From Chitinophaga silvatica (GTDB lineage: Bacteria > Bacteroidota > Bacteroidia > Chitinophagales > Chitinophagaceae): a stretch of DNA of 64,000 nucleotides. Under the pieces are notes generated by a model. That model was given only the letters and a program-made list of their open reading frames with translations. It was not told where the DNA came from and searched no databases. The translations under genes and the position numbers were made by a program. This document shows positions 53,385 through 62,327 of the stretch, one piece after another. The stretch covers positions 372,001 to 436,000 of the forward strand of contig NZ_QPMM01000001.1 of the NCBI RefSeq assembly GCF_003419895.1, read 5' to 3'. The stretch's first letter is position 1. Each line of letters begins with the position of its first letter.

Positions 53385-54333
53385 GGCTGTAAGTATTTTT
53401 ATAATTAGCTATTCCTTGGAGTAGAGTATTCCCGTTAATCAATTTTCTTTTTCCCTGAAGTTGAATAGTGGCAGGTTGATTGGAGACTTGTTCCAAGGCA
53501 TCCCAGCAAGTATTTTCGGGTTGGAGGGAGGAAGGTTGATCTTCATTGTCCTCATCTGGCAACCATTCGGCAATATCATTCAGTATAACGGTCCTTAACT
53601 CCAGTTCCAATTGCTGGGGTTTCAGAAATGATTTTACAAAGTCGTTGGCCGGTTGAAACAGTAATTCCCCGGGTGTTCCCAATTGTTGCATCACGCCATT
53701 GTTCATTAGTCCTATTCTGGTTCCTAGCTCAAAGGCTTCTTCCACATCATGAGTTACAAGGATTACTATTTTATTATGAATCTCATCCAGGTTTTTAAAT
53801 TCTTTTCTTACACTTATTCTGGTTAATGGATCTAAGGCACCAAATGGTTCGTCCATTAATAGAATAGGAGGATCTGCTGCTAATGCTCTGGCTAGTCCAA
53901 CCCGTTGTTGCTGGCCCCCACTCAGCTGATGGGGATATACATTGGCATATTCTGATGGAGAAAGTCTTAGTTTTTCCATCAGTGAAACAGATCTTTTTTC
54001 TATGCTGGATTTATCCCACTGTAAGAGGGTAGGAACTACTCCAATATTTTCCAGAACGGTATAATGAGGAAACAATCCTGTATTCTGTAAAACGTACCCG
54101 ATTTTGCGACGCAAAGAAATAGGAGAAAGTTGTTTAATATTTTGGTTGTTAATATAGATTTCTCCCTTGTCGGGATCAATTAATCGATTGATCATTCTAA
54201 GTGTGGTGGTTTTACCGCCGCCGCTAGTGCCCAGTAGCACCAGGGTTTCACCATCAGCAACATCAAAGGAAAGATCTTTTACAACTTCGGTACCTGATTC
54301 AAAAAATTTTGTTACATGAGAAAGTTTAATCAT
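53371..54333 (-). CDS. ABC transporter ATPase, OpuCA/EgtV-like
   Basis: A 320-residue ATP-binding subunit. Walker A LGTSGGGKT (34-42), signature LSGGQQQR (about 141-148), Walker B ILLMDEP (about 163-169) and H-loop VTHD are intact. The closest family is the quaternary-amine/betaine importer group. The tail after about 245 does not show the two CBS domains of OpuCA clearly and may be shortened. It pairs with the downstream permease-binding fusion (14-bp overlap), within the putative ergothioneine operon. Confidence 0.85.
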   Translation of the reverse strand: MIKLSHVTKFFESGTEVVKDLSFDVADGETLVLLGTSGGGKTTTLRMINRLIDPDKGEIYINNQNIKQLSPISLRRKIGYVLQNTGLFPHYTVLENIGVVPTLLQWDKSSIEKRSVSLMEKLRLSPSEYANVYPHQLSGGQQQRVGLARALAADPPILLMDEPFGALDPLTRISVRKEFKNLDEIHNKIVILVTHDVEEAFELGTRIGLMNNGVMQQLGTPGELLFQPANDFVKSFLKPQQLELELRTVILNDIAEWLPDEDNEDQPSSLQPENTCWDALEQVSNQPATIQLQGKRKLINGNTLLQGIANYKNTYSHGRK

Positions 54334-54377
54334 GATTGCTAACTGAGAATGAGGAAAAATCTACGCATAATGATGCG

Positions 54378-55763
54378 TTAGTGGTCTGGTGACCTAAAAA
54401 GGTTGTTTAAGGCTTCAGCATATAAAGGATGAGCAAAGATCATATCACGTATTTGCGTTGCCGTTATACCTCCAAGCATAGCCATTTGAATAATGCTCAT
54501 AAGCTCTCCGCCTTCCTCGCCAATAACTGTGGCGCCGAGGATAGTATCATTATATTCGTGTACCAGCGCTTTAATAAATCCGGTTGTTCGTCCGTTTTCT
54601 ACGGCCCTGGCGACCTTGGTCATAGGCAATTTATATACCTTATACGGAATATCCTGTTTCATGGCAGCTTGTTCGGAAAGTCCTATTCTTCCCAGCTGTG
54701 GGTCGGTAAACATGCAATAGGGAACTTGTCTTTGAGTGGTTGATAAATTTGCATTTTCAAATAAGTTTTTATAGATGATGATATAATCGTTGTAGGAAAT
54801 ATGCGTGAATTGCGGACCTCCGTTTACATCGCCGATGGCATAAATCTTTTCTGCACTGGTTTCCAGTCGATCATTTACCTGGATAAACCCTTTTTCATTA
54901 GTCAGTACATTGGTACGATGCAATTCCAATACGCTTGTTTGTGGTTTACGTCCTGTTGCAACCAGTAAGTGGGTGCCAGAGATTTTGTGTTCAAGTTTAT
55001 CTATCTGTACATTTACAATAATTGAGTTGTCTTCTTTGTTTACAGATGTTGTATTTGCATTGGTGAAGATTTGCATGCCTTCGGCTTCCAGCATGCTCTT
55101 AATAGCGGCGGAAACATCAGGGTCTTCCCGGGAAACTAATTGTGGGCCGTTTTCGAGAACGGTAACGCTGCTTCCTAAACGCAGGAACATTTGTCCGAGT
55201 TCCAGGGCCACATAGCTACCACCAATAATCAGCAATTCTTTTGGTACTTTAATTTCTTCCAGTATGGTAGTGGAATTAAGGTAGGAGACCTGATCAATTC
55301 CTTTGATAGATGGTATTAGTGGAGTTGCTCCGGTATTTATAAAGATGTATTCTGCACTTAATTTATATTCTTCACCCAGCGCTTCTCCGGTAACCTTAAT
55401 TGTTTTATGCCCGGTAAACACAGCTGTTCCCATAAATAGGCTCAGATTCTGTGTTTGCTCAATAGTCTGGCCTATTTTATTCCGGTAATTTTCAACGATG
55501 CTATTTTTTCTGCCAACTATATACGGCATATCAACGTTGAAGCCTACACTATGTATACCCCATTTGTTGCTATGTAATACGGTATTGGCCACATTGGAAC
55601 AGGCAATCATTGCTTTGCTGGGAGTACAGCCATCATTAATGCAGGTGCCTCCAAGATATCGCTGTTCAATCAGCGCAGTTTTCCAACCTTTTGCTGCCAG
55701 CTTTACGGCTAATGGAGTACCGCCCTGTCCGGACCCAATGATTATGGCGTCGAATTTTTGCAT
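54378..55763 (-). CDS. Class I pyridine nucleotide-disulfide oxidoreductase
   Basis: A 461-residue flavoprotein of the glutathione reductase/dihydrolipoamide dehydrogenase group. FAD site GSGQGG (10-15), redox-active C41 and C46 in GGTCINDGCTPSK, NAD(P)H domain with GGSYVALELG, and the C-terminal His-Glu pair H445/E450 (AHPLYAEAL) are all intact, so it should reduce a disulfide or similar substrate. There is no extra metal-binding domain, so mercuric reductase is unlikely despite database labels. As the first gene of the egt operon it may recycle an oxidised thiol, for example ergothioneine disulfide or bacillithiol disulfide; this is inference. Confidence 0.8.
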   Translation of the reverse strand: MQKFDAIIIGSGQGGTPLAVKLAAKGWKTALIEQRYLGGTCINDGCTPSKAMIACSNVANTVLHSNKWGIHSVGFNVDMPYIVGRKNSIVENYRNKIGQTIEQTQNLSLFMGTAVFTGHKTIKVTGEALGEEYKLSAEYIFINTGATPLIPSIKGIDQVSYLNSTTILEEIKVPKELLIIGGSYVALELGQMFLRLGSSVTVLENGPQLVSREDPDVSAAIKSMLEAEGMQIFTNANTTSVNKEDNSIIVNVQIDKLEHKISGTHLLVATGRKPQTSVLELHRTNVLTNEKGFIQVNDRLETSAEKIYAIGDVNGGPQFTHISYNDYIIIYKNLFENANLSTTQRQVPYCMFTDPQLGRIGLSEQAAMKQDIPYKVYKLPMTKVARAVENGRTTGFIKALVHEYNDTILGATVIGEEGGELMSIIQMAMLGGITATQIRDMIFAHPLYAEALNNLFRSPDH

Positions 55764-55868
55764 GATTACCGGGGTTTAGGAACGCAAAAAGCCAAAGATT
55801 ATACCAATGGAATGTAACTAAAAATTGCGAGAACCTGCGTTATTTTAGTATAAATACATGATGTTCTG

Positions 55869-55876
55869 TATCTTTG
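55869..55876 (+). promoter_or_regulatory. Promoter box of dusB
   Basis: TATCTTTG is a full match to TAnnTTTG, with TTTAG about 20 bp upstream as an imperfect -33 element. It lies 22 bp before the TTG start at 55898 and rules out the earlier in-frame TTG at 55874 as translation start. Confidence 0.6.
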
Positions 55877-55897
55877 CAATTCTTAAAAAATATTGAT

Positions 55898-56935
55898 TTG
55901 GTAAAAATTGATAATATACAACTGCCTGATTTTCCTTTGCTGTTGGCGCCGATGGAAGATGTCAGCGATCCGCCTTTCAGAGCTATCTGTAAGGATGCGG
56001 GTGCGGATTTGATGTATACGGAGTTTATTTCCAGCGAAGGGTTGATCAGGGATGCCATTAAGTGCAGAAGGAAGCTGGATATTTTTGAGTATGAGCGTCC
56101 GGTTGGTATTCAGATTTTTGGTGGGGATGAGGATAGCCTTGCAATGGCTGCCAAAATTGTAGATGTTACCCAACCCGATTTACTCGACATCAATTTTGGA
56201 TGCCCGGTAAAAAAGGTAGCAGGGCGTGGCGCTGGCGCCGGCGTATTAAAGGATCTGGACCTGATGGTTCGACTCACCGCTGCCTGTGTTAAAGCCACAA
56301 GTTTGCCTGTTACCGTTAAAACCCGCCTGGGATGGGATGATGACTCAAAAAACATTGAGGAAGTAGCAGAAAGGTTGCAGGATGTTGGTATCAAAGCCCT
56401 CGCTATCCACGGCCGTACCCGTGCCCAGATGTATAAAGGCCAGGCCGACTGGGAACTGATTGGAAAAGTAAAAAATAACCCACGTATCAAAATTCCGATT
56501 TTCGGAAATGGAGATATTAATAGCCCCCAAAAGGCTGTAGAATACAAGAATAAATATGGTGTTGATGGAATAATGATCGGTCGTGCTGTTATCGGCTACC
56601 CATGGTTATTCCGCGAAATCAAACATTATGTAAAAACCGGCGAGTTAATGCCCGGCCCTACATTGGAAGAAAGAATTGCGGTTTGTAAAAAACACCTTCG
56701 CCTGTCGGTTGAGTGGAAAGGCCCGCTACAGGGAATCTATGAAATGCGAGGTTGCTATGCTAATTATCTTAAAGGATTGCCGGATATTAAGCAATTCAGA
56801 AGTCGCCTGGTAACTCTCCCTACCGTAGAAGAGGTATATGCAGTATTAGATGAAATTGAAGCCTATTACAAAGGAATTGAGATTGCTCATGCACCTATTG
56901 AGATGATAGATTATCATCAAAAATGCCCATTATAA
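55898..56935 (+). CDS. dusB: tRNA-dihydrouridine synthase (DusB type)
   Basis: A 345-residue FMN enzyme that reduces uridine to dihydrouridine in tRNA. LLAPMEDVSDPPFR near the N-terminus, the catalytic cysteine C102 in INFGCPVKKV, TVKTRLGWDDD and the FMN-phosphate site FGNGDI and IGRAVIGYPW are typical. The start is taken as the TTG at 55898, giving MVKIDNIQLPDFPLLLAPMEDVSD, the usual Bacteroidota N-terminus; no ATG is available and the promoter overlaps the upstream frame. It is divergent from the ergothioneine operon. Confidence 0.93.
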   Translation: MVKIDNIQLPDFPLLLAPMEDVSDPPFRAICKDAGADLMYTEFISSEGLIRDAIKCRRKLDIFEYERPVGIQIFGGDEDSLAMAAKIVDVTQPDLLDINFGCPVKKVAGRGAGAGVLKDLDLMVRLTAACVKATSLPVTVKTRLGWDDDSKNIEEVAERLQDVGIKALAIHGRTRAQMYKGQADWELIGKVKNNPRIKIPIFGNGDINSPQKAVEYKNKYGVDGIMIGRAVIGYPWLFREIKHYVKTGELMPGPTLEERIAVCKKHLRLSVEWKGPLQGIYEMRGCYANYLKGLPDIKQFRSRLVTLPTVEEVYAVLDEIEAYYKGIEIAHAPIEMIDYHQKCPL

Positions 56936-56960
56936 AATATTTACATAAATCCATTAATAA

Positions 56961-57027
56961 ATTCGCTCTGATCCTTAGGTTCTTAATATTAATCTTTGAG
57001 CCTTTGCGAGAAAAAGCGAGCTTGCGA
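56961..57027. repeat. Palindromic interspersed element, right half only (copy 4)
   Basis: ATTCGCTCTGATCCTTAGG followed by TTAATATTAATCTTTGAGC and CTTTGCGAGAAAAAGCGAGC. It equals the right half of the element at 9777-10006, with the internal TCCTTTGCCCC segment deleted and no left arm. It follows dusB by 25 bp, again directly after a gene. Confidence 0.7.
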
Positions 57028-57031
57028 GCTA

Positions 57032-57088
57032 GAAATTTATGATATAGCAAAACTTATTATTCGATTGTTTTGTTATATCATAAATTTC
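57032..57088 (+). promoter_or_regulatory. Long hairpin just before the lipoprotein start
   Basis: GAAATTTATGATATAGCAAAAC (arm 57032-57053, given here with its 22 bases interrupted at none) pairs with 57067-57088 at 21 of 22 positions, over a 13-nt loop, ending five bases before the ATG at 57094. No T run. It would bury the initiation region if transcribed. Confidence 0.55.
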
Positions 57089-57093
57089 CACTG

Positions 57094-57675
57094 ATGTATA
57101 AATTAGCTGTTCTTTTTGCATTAGCCTGCATATTTTCCTGTAATGCTCCTAATCAGGAACCCACCAAACCAGTTGTTGCTGATACCATTGCTTCCGGTGC
57201 CGCCTACACGAACAAAGTGAGATTTAAGGATAAACAACTAATTGAGCATGTGATTTACGGATTTTGTGAAAACTTTGATAATGGCAAGCTCGATGTTTGC
57301 CTCGAATACATGGATGACAGCATCCGGGGAACTATCGACAATATTCAGCTCAGAGGTAAAGAGAACTGGAAAGCCAAAATAGGTGCATTGCTGGAAAGCA
57401 CTAAGAATTCTCATTATCAGCCTCGTCATATCCTTACCAATATGCAGCTCTTTCCCCTGGAGAATGATACCGTTAGTGTTAGTATGTACGGCTCCTGCTT
57501 CTGGACCGATTTAGTTACTGGTCAGATTCAACTTATGTCTATCGGCAACTATAAAGGGAAATTAGTGTTTAAAGATGGACAATGGCTCATTACTGTATTG
57601 AATACATTGCCAGATAGCAGATTGGTAAAGTATTATTACAAGGATGTAACGGTCGACAGCGCCAGGGCAATGTAA
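57094..57675 (+). CDS. Small SnoaL/NTF2-like lipoprotein
   Basis: A 193-residue lipoprotein with the start ATG at 57094 and lipobox cysteine about residue 16 (CIFSCNAP). The mature domain, about residues 48-180, has the pattern of SnoaL/NTF2-like folds: a helix FCENFDNGKLDVCLEYMDDS, a long central beta region NDTVSVSMYGSCFWTD and a terminal LVFKDGQWLITVLNT. No catalytic residues can be assigned. Role unknown; a long hairpin directly precedes the start. Confidence 0.6.
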   Translation: MYKLAVLFALACIFSCNAPNQEPTKPVVADTIASGAAYTNKVRFKDKQLIEHVIYGFCENFDNGKLDVCLEYMDDSIRGTIDNIQLRGKENWKAKIGALLESTKNSHYQPRHILTNMQLFPLENDTVSVSMYGSCFWTDLVTGQIQLMSIGNYKGKLVFKDGQWLITVLNTLPDSRLVKYYYKDVTVDSARAM

Positions 57676-57734
57676 ATCCAATATTTATACAAAAAAATCC
57701 CTCGAATTTACAGACCTTAAGTTGCAAGACTTTG

Positions 57735-57742
57735 TAGCTTTG
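57735..57742 (+). promoter_or_regulatory. Promoter box of the aldo/keto reductase gene
   Basis: TAGCTTTG matches TAnnTTTG exactly and lies 38 bp before the ATG at 57780; no good -33 element is seen at the expected distance. Confidence 0.45.
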
Positions 57743-57779
57743 CAAACGAGATTAATAATTTAATCAGAAAGAAATATTT

Positions 57780-58613
57780 ATGCAGATAACAGACATTAAC
57801 GGTACAGTTACCTTATCCAATGGTGTGAAGATGCCATATCTGGGATTAGGTGTATTTAAAACAAAAGAAGGTCAGGAAGTAGTTGATGCAGTTACTTATG
57901 CTTTGGATGCAGGTTACAGACATATCGATACTGCTGCAATCTATGGCAATGAAGAAGGTGTTGGAATTGCAATAGAAAATAATAAGGTCAACAGATCGGA
58001 AATATTTCTGACCAGCAAAGTATGGAATGCGAATCAAGGTTATGATTCTACTTTAAAAGCATATGATGAATCATTGGCTAAACTTAAAACAGATTATCTC
58101 GATCTGTATTTAATTCACTGGCCTGTTAAAGGAAAATATAAGGATACCTGGAAAGCCCTGGAAAAATTATATGCAGATGGCCGTATCAAAGCAATTGGAG
58201 TAAGTAATTTCTTACAACATCAATTGGAAGACCTGCTTCAAACTGCCAATGTAGTACCAATGGTAAATCAATTAGAATTCCATCCATACCTGGTTCAGCA
58301 GCCATTACTAGATTTTTGTCAACAACATAAGATTCAGTATGAAGCCTGGAGCCCGCTGATGCAAGGTAAAATTTTTGAAATCCCATTATTGAAAGAACTG
58401 GCAGATAAATACAAAGTATCTGTAGCTCAGTTAGTGCTCAGATGGGATCTGCAAAAAGGTGTGGTAACTATTCCCAAAAGCATCAAGAATGAAAGAATTA
58501 TATCCAATGCAGATATTTTCAATTTTGAAATAAGCGCGGAGGATATTAAAAAGATTGATGGCCTGGATAGAGGAGAAAGAGTAGGACCAGATCCGGATAC
58601 TTTTAATTTTTAA
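57780..58613 (+). CDS. Aldo/keto reductase
   Basis: A 277-residue NAD(P)H-dependent reductase. The catalytic tetrad is complete: D50, Y55, K80 and H113 (DAGYRHIDTAAIYGNEEGVG, LTSKVWN, LIHWPVKGK). GVSNF and PLMQG, and the C-terminal phosphate site IPKSIKNERI, which favours NADPH. The family includes 2,5-diketogluconate reductases and general aldehyde reductases; the natural substrate is not known. A GC-rich repeat element lies downstream. Confidence 0.92.
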   Translation: MQITDINGTVTLSNGVKMPYLGLGVFKTKEGQEVVDAVTYALDAGYRHIDTAAIYGNEEGVGIAIENNKVNRSEIFLTSKVWNANQGYDSTLKAYDESLAKLKTDYLDLYLIHWPVKGKYKDTWKALEKLYADGRIKAIGVSNFLQHQLEDLLQTANVVPMVNQLEFHPYLVQQPLLDFCQQHKIQYEAWSPLMQGKIFEIPLLKELADKYKVSVAQLVLRWDLQKGVVTIPKSIKNERIISNADIFNFEISAEDIKKIDGLDRGERVGPDPDTFNF

Positions 58614-58676
58614 AATAGTAGCTGTGGTGCTATAAATCTAAGGATTAGATTTAGATATCTGATGTGGGGTTTATTT

Positions 58677-58862
58677 CTTTTACCGTAGATTGGGCGGGGG
58701 CAAGCCCCGCCCCTACAACGTTTCATCGTATGTTGATTTCTTAATTAAAGATTTATTTTTTTACAGAATTGGCTTTAACATGAAACTCAACTACATGATG
58801 AGAACTTAATATGATGAAACCCTGTAGGGGCGGGGCTTGCCCCCGCCCAACCTACGGTAAAG
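58677..58862. repeat. GC-rich palindromic repeat element
   Basis: Left arm 58677-58727 and right arm 58813-58862 are near-perfect reverse complements, with the core GGGCGGGGGCAAGCCCCGCC and the ends TTTACCGTAG and TTTCATC, around an AT-rich centre of about 85 bp. A third, half-length copy lies at 58925-58950. The core is far richer in G+C than the genes around it and similar cores are scattered in many bacterial genomes, so this looks like a mobile or spread non-coding repeat. It separates the reductase gene and the antiporter (convergent genes), and could act as a terminator of both. Confidence 0.8.
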
Positions 58863-59007
58863 GAAATTTATCAACCCTTAGAAGACAATAAAATCGGTTC
58901 CCATTCCTCTTAACTTAATACCATTGGGCTTGCCCTCGCCTACAGTAAAAAAGTTTATTACCTATTTTGAACCCAATAAAAAATAGATTTCAATCTAAAA
59001 AAATACT

Positions 59008-60240
59008 CTACACCAATTTATCTACTACTTTCTTCAGCGTCAACCCTTGTACTATAATAGAAAATAATACTACAAAATAGCTGGCTGAAAGAATGGTCTC
59101 TTTATATGGAGATTCCGGTAATGATAAGGCCAATGCAACGCTGATCCCCCCACGAAGTCCGGCCCATACCAGAATTGAAATACTTTTATAGTTGGTTTTC
59201 AATGACCGTTTCAATACTACAGCCGGGATGGTAATACTTAAGGCACGGGCAATCAGTACAAATATGGTTGCCAGAACACCTACCAGCCAATAGTGACTGA
59301 AATATGGCATCACCACGATTTGAAGACCTATCATTACAAAGAGGATGGTATTCAGCAACTCATCGATCAGGCTCCAGACATTATGAAAGTAATGCTGCAT
59401 TTCTTCGGATTGCCTGGCTCCCAACGAGGTATTTCCAAGAATCAACCCGGCGGATACAGCTGCCAGCGGAATGGATACATGCAACATGGCTCCGAGAACC
59501 GAGATTACCATAACCATAGATAATGATACCATTACGATGATTTGGAAATCATCTACACGTTTCATGGTCTGATAGGCAACGATAGCAGAAATCACTCCCA
59601 ATACAATGCCTCCGAATACCTCCTGGGCAAAAACTTCAGCTGTATGGGCAAATGTTACATGCGCATTGGCCTGCTCTGCCACTTCCTTCAGAATTACAAA
59701 TAATAAGATACCTGTACCATCATTAAGTAATGATTCTCCACCTATAATCGTTTCCAGCGAAGAGGGAACTTTCGACTTTTTAAGAATTGACAATACAGCC
59801 ACCGGATCGGTAGGAGATATTAATGCTCCAAAAAGCAGACAGTAGATCAATGGGAGATCTATATGCAGGATGTTTGCTGCATAGTGTAATAAAAAGCCAA
59901 AGATAAAGGTGCTACCAACCACACCGATAGTACTTAGTACCAATACCGGGTAGCGTTGCTTCTTTAGTTTATTGATATCAAAATGCAAGGCACTCGCAAA
60001 CAGGAGAAAGCCCAGCATAATGTCGAGCAGTGTGCCTGTAAAGTCTATACCCTGTGTCAGGTCCTTTATGAATGTAAAAGCACCCGGGAAAATTTTACCT
60101 GTAAGTGAAATTAATACCGAAAGTATCAGGGATACCACAATTACTCCAATTGTTCCAGGGAGTTTAATGAATCGGTTATTAATGTAAGAGATCAACGCAC
60201 TAATAGTAACTAAAGCCGTGATTAACGTAAATGTGTTCAT
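59008..60240 (-). CDS. Cation/proton antiporter, CPA1 (NhaP-like) family
   Basis: A 410-residue inner-membrane Na+(K+)/H+ antiporter with 11-12 hydrophobic helices. Ion-site landmarks SPTDPVAVLSILKK (two aspartate/proline positions) and GESLLNDGTG, plus AVSAGLILGN and WAGLRGGISVALAL, are characteristic of CPA1. It has no long cytoplasmic tail. It is transcribed alone, convergent with the aldo/keto reductase. Confidence 0.92.
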   Translation of the reverse strand: MNTFTLITALVTISALISYINNRFIKLPGTIGVIVVSLILSVLISLTGKIFPGAFTFIKDLTQGIDFTGTLLDIMLGFLLFASALHFDINKLKKQRYPVLVLSTIGVVGSTFIFGFLLHYAANILHIDLPLIYCLLFGALISPTDPVAVLSILKKSKVPSSLETIIGGESLLNDGTGILLFVILKEVAEQANAHVTFAHTAEVFAQEVFGGIVLGVISAIVAYQTMKRVDDFQIIVMVSLSMVMVISVLGAMLHVSIPLAAVSAGLILGNTSLGARQSEEMQHYFHNVWSLIDELLNTILFVMIGLQIVVMPYFSHYWLVGVLATIFVLIARALSITIPAVVLKRSLKTNYKSISILVWAGLRGGISVALALSLPESPYKETILSASYFVVLFSIIVQGLTLKKVVDKLV

Positions 60241-60549
60241 ACGCAGTCGAATAATGCCGGTTAAATAATCTGGTTCCTAAATTTATGCTACAATACTAAC
60301 TGAGGGTGTTAAAGTTAAATAAAAAATAGGGCAAATCCTTGACAGATCAGCGTTATGAAGTCATTTACCCTACCAATCCCAGTAAGTATGTCGAATTTTA
60401 ACAGCATTTTAATACTTAGATGATGTAGAGATGTAGTGGTTCAAAAGACTTCTAATTCAGTGATTTAGAAAACCTGTAGTGGAAATGAAGGGGTAGCATT
60501 TCTTAGAATTTCAGCTTTAATTTTAGATCTTGGCTGGCAAAAAATTAGT
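60241..60549. other. Intergenic region between the divergent antiporter and GH5 genes
   Basis: 309 bp, AT-rich. I find no gene, RNA, repeat or convincing promoter box here beyond the start region of the GH5 gene. Confidence 0.5.
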
Positions 60550-62289
60550 ATGGTAAGAAGATTCCACGTTGTAGCAATCTTAATTTGTTTATTCAGCACA
60601 TCTGCCCGGGCTCAAGGGTTTTTAAAAGTCAGAGATACTATTATTGTTAATGAGCGGAATGAAGAAGTAATCCTTAGAGGTATGGGATTAGGGGGATGGA
60701 TGTTGCAGGAGGGATATATGTTCAGATTAGGGAATATCGGACAACAACATAAAATCCGTGAGAAGATTCAGGATTTGGTAGGAGCAGAGAAAACCCAGGT
60801 CTTATATGACGCCTGGTTAGCGAATCACACTACCAAAAGAGATATCGATTCATTAGCAGCATGGGGATTCAATTCGGTGCGTTTACCCATGCACTTTAAC
60901 CTCTATACGCTGCCAGTGGCAGATGAACCGGTAGCAGGAAAACAAACCTGGCTGGAGAAAGGGTTTGCCCTGACAGACTCATTACTGAACTGGTGCAAAG
61001 CGAATAAAATGTACCTGATCCTGGATTTGCACGCAACACTAGGTGGACAAGGAAACGACTTACCAATCTCAGACAGGCATCCCGATCAGCCTTCGTTGTG
61101 GGAGAGTGAAGCCAATCGTGAAAAAACAATTGCATTATGGAAGAAATTGGCAGAACGCTATGCAAATGAGCCCTGGATTGGTGGATATGATATCATAAAT
61201 GAACCCAATTGGGGATTTGAAGACCCTGAAGATACACGAGGAACTAAAGAAAGCCAGAATAAACCACTGCGCCAGCTAATGCAGGACATTACCAAGGCGA
61301 TAAGAGAGGTTGACAAGAAGCATATCATTATTATAGAAGGTAATGGATTTGGCAATAATTACAGGGGAATAATGCCAACCTGGGATGATAATATGGTGCT
61401 GAGCTTCCATAAATATGGAAACTTTGCTACAATTCCTACTATTCAGCAATTCCTGAATTTAAGAACAACCTACAGAGTACCGTTGTGGTTGGGAGAGTCG
61501 GGAGAGAATTCTAATACCTGGTTTACCAATACAATTCGTTTAGCCGAGGAAGAGCATATTGGCTGGGCATGGTGGCAGCTAAAGAAAATCGGGATCAATA
61601 ATCCGCTGGAAATTAAAATGACCCCGGGATACCAGGCAATTCTTGATTACTGGAGCAATAAGGGATCTAAACCATCGGCAGATGAGGCTTACAGGGCATT
61701 AACAGAATTCTTCAATAATACCCGTGTAGAGAATAATATTTACCACCCTGATGTGGTGGATGCCATGATCCGGCAGGTGAAATCGGCTGAAGCAATTCCG
61801 TTTAAAAAACATCTGATCCAGGATAAGGCAATTATAAAGGCTGTTGATTTTGATTTAGGTAGAAATCTGATTGCCTATTCAGATGCAGATACTGCCAGCT
61901 ATCATTATACCCCTGGAGTAAATACACAAGGTAACAGAGGCTATGCATACAGAAATGATGGAGTGGATATCAGGAAAGAAGAAACCGATTTTGTTGTTTT
62001 CCATACCGAAGATGGAGAGTGGTTACAATATACCACACATGCCCCGGCAAAGGGAACATATACTATCCAGGTTAAAATTGCTCGTGAAAATAAAGATAAA
62101 CAGCCTGCCATAAAGGTTTCCGATAATGGAGTTGTATTAGCAGGAAATCTTGAAGTACCGGCATCGGGCAACGATTGGGAGACATTAACAATTCCAAATG
62201 TGAAGTTTTCTAAGGGAGCGCATAAACTGAGGATAGAATTTACAACAGGAGGAAGCAAATTGAAGGAGATTTTATTCGTTAAACAATAG
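60550..62289 (+). CDS. Exported glycoside hydrolase family 5 with C-terminal carbohydrate-binding-like domain
   Basis: A 579-residue secreted enzyme. Signal peptide (MVRRFHVVAILICLFSTSARAQ), GH5 barrel with LRGMGLGGWMLQEGY, acid/base E218 in DIINEPN and nucleophile E316 in WLGESGEN, and the conserved active-site histidine in SFHKYGNF. A beta-sandwich of about 130 residues (roughly 445-579), with YTIQVKIARENK and LRIEFTTGGSKLKEILF, resembles CBM6/35-type domains. It attacks a beta-linked glucan or mannan; specificity is not readable. The next gene, a putative hydrolase, follows by 38 bp. Confidence 0.9.
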   Translation: MVRRFHVVAILICLFSTSARAQGFLKVRDTIIVNERNEEVILRGMGLGGWMLQEGYMFRLGNIGQQHKIREKIQDLVGAEKTQVLYDAWLANHTTKRDIDSLAAWGFNSVRLPMHFNLYTLPVADEPVAGKQTWLEKGFALTDSLLNWCKANKMYLILDLHATLGGQGNDLPISDRHPDQPSLWESEANREKTIALWKKLAERYANEPWIGGYDIINEPNWGFEDPEDTRGTKESQNKPLRQLMQDITKAIREVDKKHIIIIEGNGFGNNYRGIMPTWDDNMVLSFHKYGNFATIPTIQQFLNLRTTYRVPLWLGESGENSNTWFTNTIRLAEEEHIGWAWWQLKKIGINNPLEIKMTPGYQAILDYWSNKGSKPSADEAYRALTEFFNNTRVENNIYHPDVVDAMIRQVKSAEAIPFKKHLIQDKAIIKAVDFDLGRNLIAYSDADTASYHYTPGVNTQGNRGYAYRNDGVDIRKEETDFVVFHTEDGEWLQYTTHAPAKGTYTIQVKIARENKDKQPAIKVSDNGVVLAGNLEVPASGNDWETLTIPNVKFSKGAHKLRIEFTTGGSKLKEILFVKQ

Positions 62290-62327
62290 CACTTCATATT
62301 ATCTTAGCTGTAAATTTTACACTAGTT

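Noticed and set aside
54378..55763. Flavoprotein as mercuric reductase
   Set aside because: There is no N-terminal metal-binding domain and no extra C-terminal cysteine pair (the end is RSPDH), and no mer genes are near.
55874..55897. dusB start at the TTG in 55874
   Set aside because: That TTG is part of the promoter box TATCTTTG; the transcript starts after it.
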